64,000 nucleotides of DNA from JBOCEF01 sp047610385 (GTDB taxonomy: Bacteria > Pseudomonadota > Alphaproteobacteria > Rhodobacterales > Rhodobacteraceae): positions 1-64,000 of the forward strand of contig JBLGAC010000020.1 in the NCBI GenBank assembly GCA_047610385.1, in the 5' to 3' direction. Shown piece after piece: positions 63,033 to 64,000 of this stretch (the first letter of the stretch is position 1; every line of letters starts with the position of its first letter). The notes under the pieces were generated by a model. The model ran no database searches and was not told where the DNA came from. It saw nothing but the letters and a program-made list of their open reading frames with translations. A program made the translations under genes and the position numbers.

Positions 63033-64000
63033 TCAGTTCTTGGCTTTGTCGACCAGCTTGCCGGCAGAGATCCAAGGCATCATGGCGCGCAGCTTCTCGC
63101 CGACTTCCTCAATCTGGTGGGCGTCGTTGTTGCGGCGCATGGCCTTGAACATCGGCAGGCCAGCTTTGTATTCACGCATCCATTCGGAGGTAAAGCGGCC
63201 GTCCTGGATGTCGGTCAGCACTTTCTTCATGCGGGCCTTCGTCTCAGCGTAGGGCAGGATCTGCGGGCCGGAATGATACTCGCCGAACTCCGCGGTGTTG
63301 GAGATCGAGTAGTTCATGTTGGCAATGCCGCCTTCGTAGATCAGGTCCACGATCAGCTTCACTTCGTGCAGGCATTCGAAATACGCCATCTCGGGGGCGT
63401 ATCCGGCCTCAACCAGCGTCTCGAAACCCATGCGGATCAATTCGACGAGGCCGCCGCACAGAACCGCCTGTTCACCGAACAGATCGGTTTCGCACTCTTC
63501 TTTGAAGTCGGTCTCGATGATGCCCGAACGCCCGCCGCCGATGCCGGAGCAGTAGGACAGCCCGATCTCAAGCGCCTTGCCGGACGCGTTCTGGTGAACG
63601 GCCACGAGGCAGGGCACGCCGCCGCCCTTCTGGAATTCGCCGCGCACGGTGTGACCGGGGCCTTTGGGGGCCATCATGATCACGTCAACGCCGGGCTTGG
63701 TCTCAATCAGGCCGAAATGCACGTTCAGACCGTGGGCAAAGGCGATCGCGGCGCCGTCACGCAGGTTGTCGTGGATGTGGGCGTAATAGGTCTCAGCCTG
63801 CAGCTCATCGGGCATCGCCATCATGATGACGTCGGCCCAGGCGGCGGCTTCGGCGATCGACTTGACCTCAAGCCCCTGCGCTTCGGCCTTGGCGGCTGAG
63901 GCAGACCCGGGGCGCAGTGCCACGGCGAGGTTCCTCGCGCCCGAGTCCTTGAGGTTGAGAATGTGCGCATGGCCTTGGCTGCCATAGCCGACCACGGCCA
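63033..64000 (-). CDS. ilvC: Ketol-acid reductoisomerase (5-prime end beyond window)
   Basis: 322 residues of class I KARI are visible, ending at 63033; about the first 17 residues lie beyond base 64000. The NADPH-binding loop is VVGYGSQGHAHILNLKDSG. The metal and catalytic region GIIETDFKEECETDLFGEQAVLCGG and LIYEGGIANMNYSISNTAEFGEY are intact. It converts 2-acetolactate or 2-aceto-2-hydroxybutyrate to the dihydroxy acids of valine and isoleucine synthesis, with Mg2+ and NADPH. It ends just past a bidirectional terminator shared with the beta-helix gene. Confidence 0.96.
   Translation of the reverse strand, partial: AVVGYGSQGHAHILNLKDSGARNLAVALRPGSASAAKAEAQGLEVKSIAEAAAWADVIMMAMPDELQAETYYAHIHDNLRDGAAIAFAHGLNVHFGLIETKPGVDVIMMAPKGPGHTVRGEFQKGGGVPCLVAVHQNASGKALEIGLSYCSGIGGGRSGIIETDFKEECETDLFGEQAVLCGGLVELIRMGFETLVEAGYAPEMAYFECLHEVKLIVDLIYEGGIANMNYSISNTAEFGEYHSGPQILPYAETKARMKKVLTDIQDGRFTSEWMREYKAGLPMFKAMRRNNDAHQIEEVGEKLRAMMPWISAGKLVDKAKN

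Overview
The window is 64 kb of GC-rich, gene-dense bacterial chromosome. The gene content and sequence style point to an alphaproteobacterium of the order Rhodobacterales. The markers are a ChpT-type histidine phosphotransferase beside a DUF3553 gene, the olsB-olsA ornithine-lipid pair, an ScfR-family short-chain acyl-CoA regulator, a DUF6446 gene between glyQ and glyS, and a degraded VPLPA-CTERM protein. No rRNA, tRNA, CRISPR array, prophage or transposase was recognised. This looks like an ordinary chromosomal backbone with small islands of unusual composition.

Layout. 0-4.8 kb: a leftward cell-envelope cluster (secG, a GT39/ArnT-like transferase, a GT2 transferase, a LAB_N membrane protein), then an aldose 1-epimerase. 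4.9-6.4 kb: a CAAX-type membrane protease, a stand-alone RTX-tail-like small protein and an unrecognised Cys-rich protein. 6.6-11.4 kb: aspS (with an unusual AT-rich internal insertion), a sulfotransferase, rnd and a lipoprotein. 11.5-15.3 kb: a corrinoid/Fe-S neighbourhood (CobK-like reductase, SufE, B12-binding corrinoid protein, DUF1638), a strongly structured intergenic region and a PAS protein. 15.7-22.2 kb: yicC-gmk-gamma carbonic anhydrase with overlapping stops and starts, chpT diverging from DUF3553, olsBA, a ThiE-like protein and DUF3775. 22.3-31.7 kb: an ScfR regulator diverging from a branched-chain-amino-acid-type (HAAT) ABC transporter operon that ends in acetyl-CoA synthetase. 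31.7-35 kb: a gene remnant, bpt, a dead VPLPA-CTERM gene, DUF2852 and a TetR regulator. 35.5-46.7 kb: an ABC exporter, an acyl-CoA synthetase, two hydrolases (one fused to OsmC), AsmA, an orphan Fe3+-type permease and an outer-membrane-like protein. 46.9-55.4 kb: glyQ, DUF6446, glyS, a PPDK-like PEP-binding protein, meaB and a SleB-type hydrolase. 55.6-58.4 kb: nadA-nadB behind a palindromic operator. 58.6-64 kb: a second sulfotransferase-like gene, a split YeeE/YedE transporter, DUF4864, a receiver-domain fragment, a beta-helix protein of mixed composition and a truncated ilvC.

How the parts work together. The clearest local system is regulator plus transporter plus activating enzyme at 22.3-31.6 kb. 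A short-chain acyl-CoA sensor sits opposite a Tat-exported binding protein, two permeases, two ATPases and Acs, with TTTGCAA-like half-sites between them. This fits uptake and CoA-activation of acetate or a related short-chain acid (inference). The second notable grouping is the B12-linked set at 11.5-14.3 kb, where a corrinoid shuttle protein and its DUF1638 companion stand without a recognisable methyltransferase. Next to them lies a roughly 150-nt region of nested hairpins that may be an RNA. Several genes are decayed or degenerate: the VPLPA-CTERM gene (lost start and in-frame amber), the receiver fragment, the remnant at 31.8 kb, the PPDK-like ATP half and the ThiE-like protein. All product names are read from the sequence by motif recognition, without database searches.
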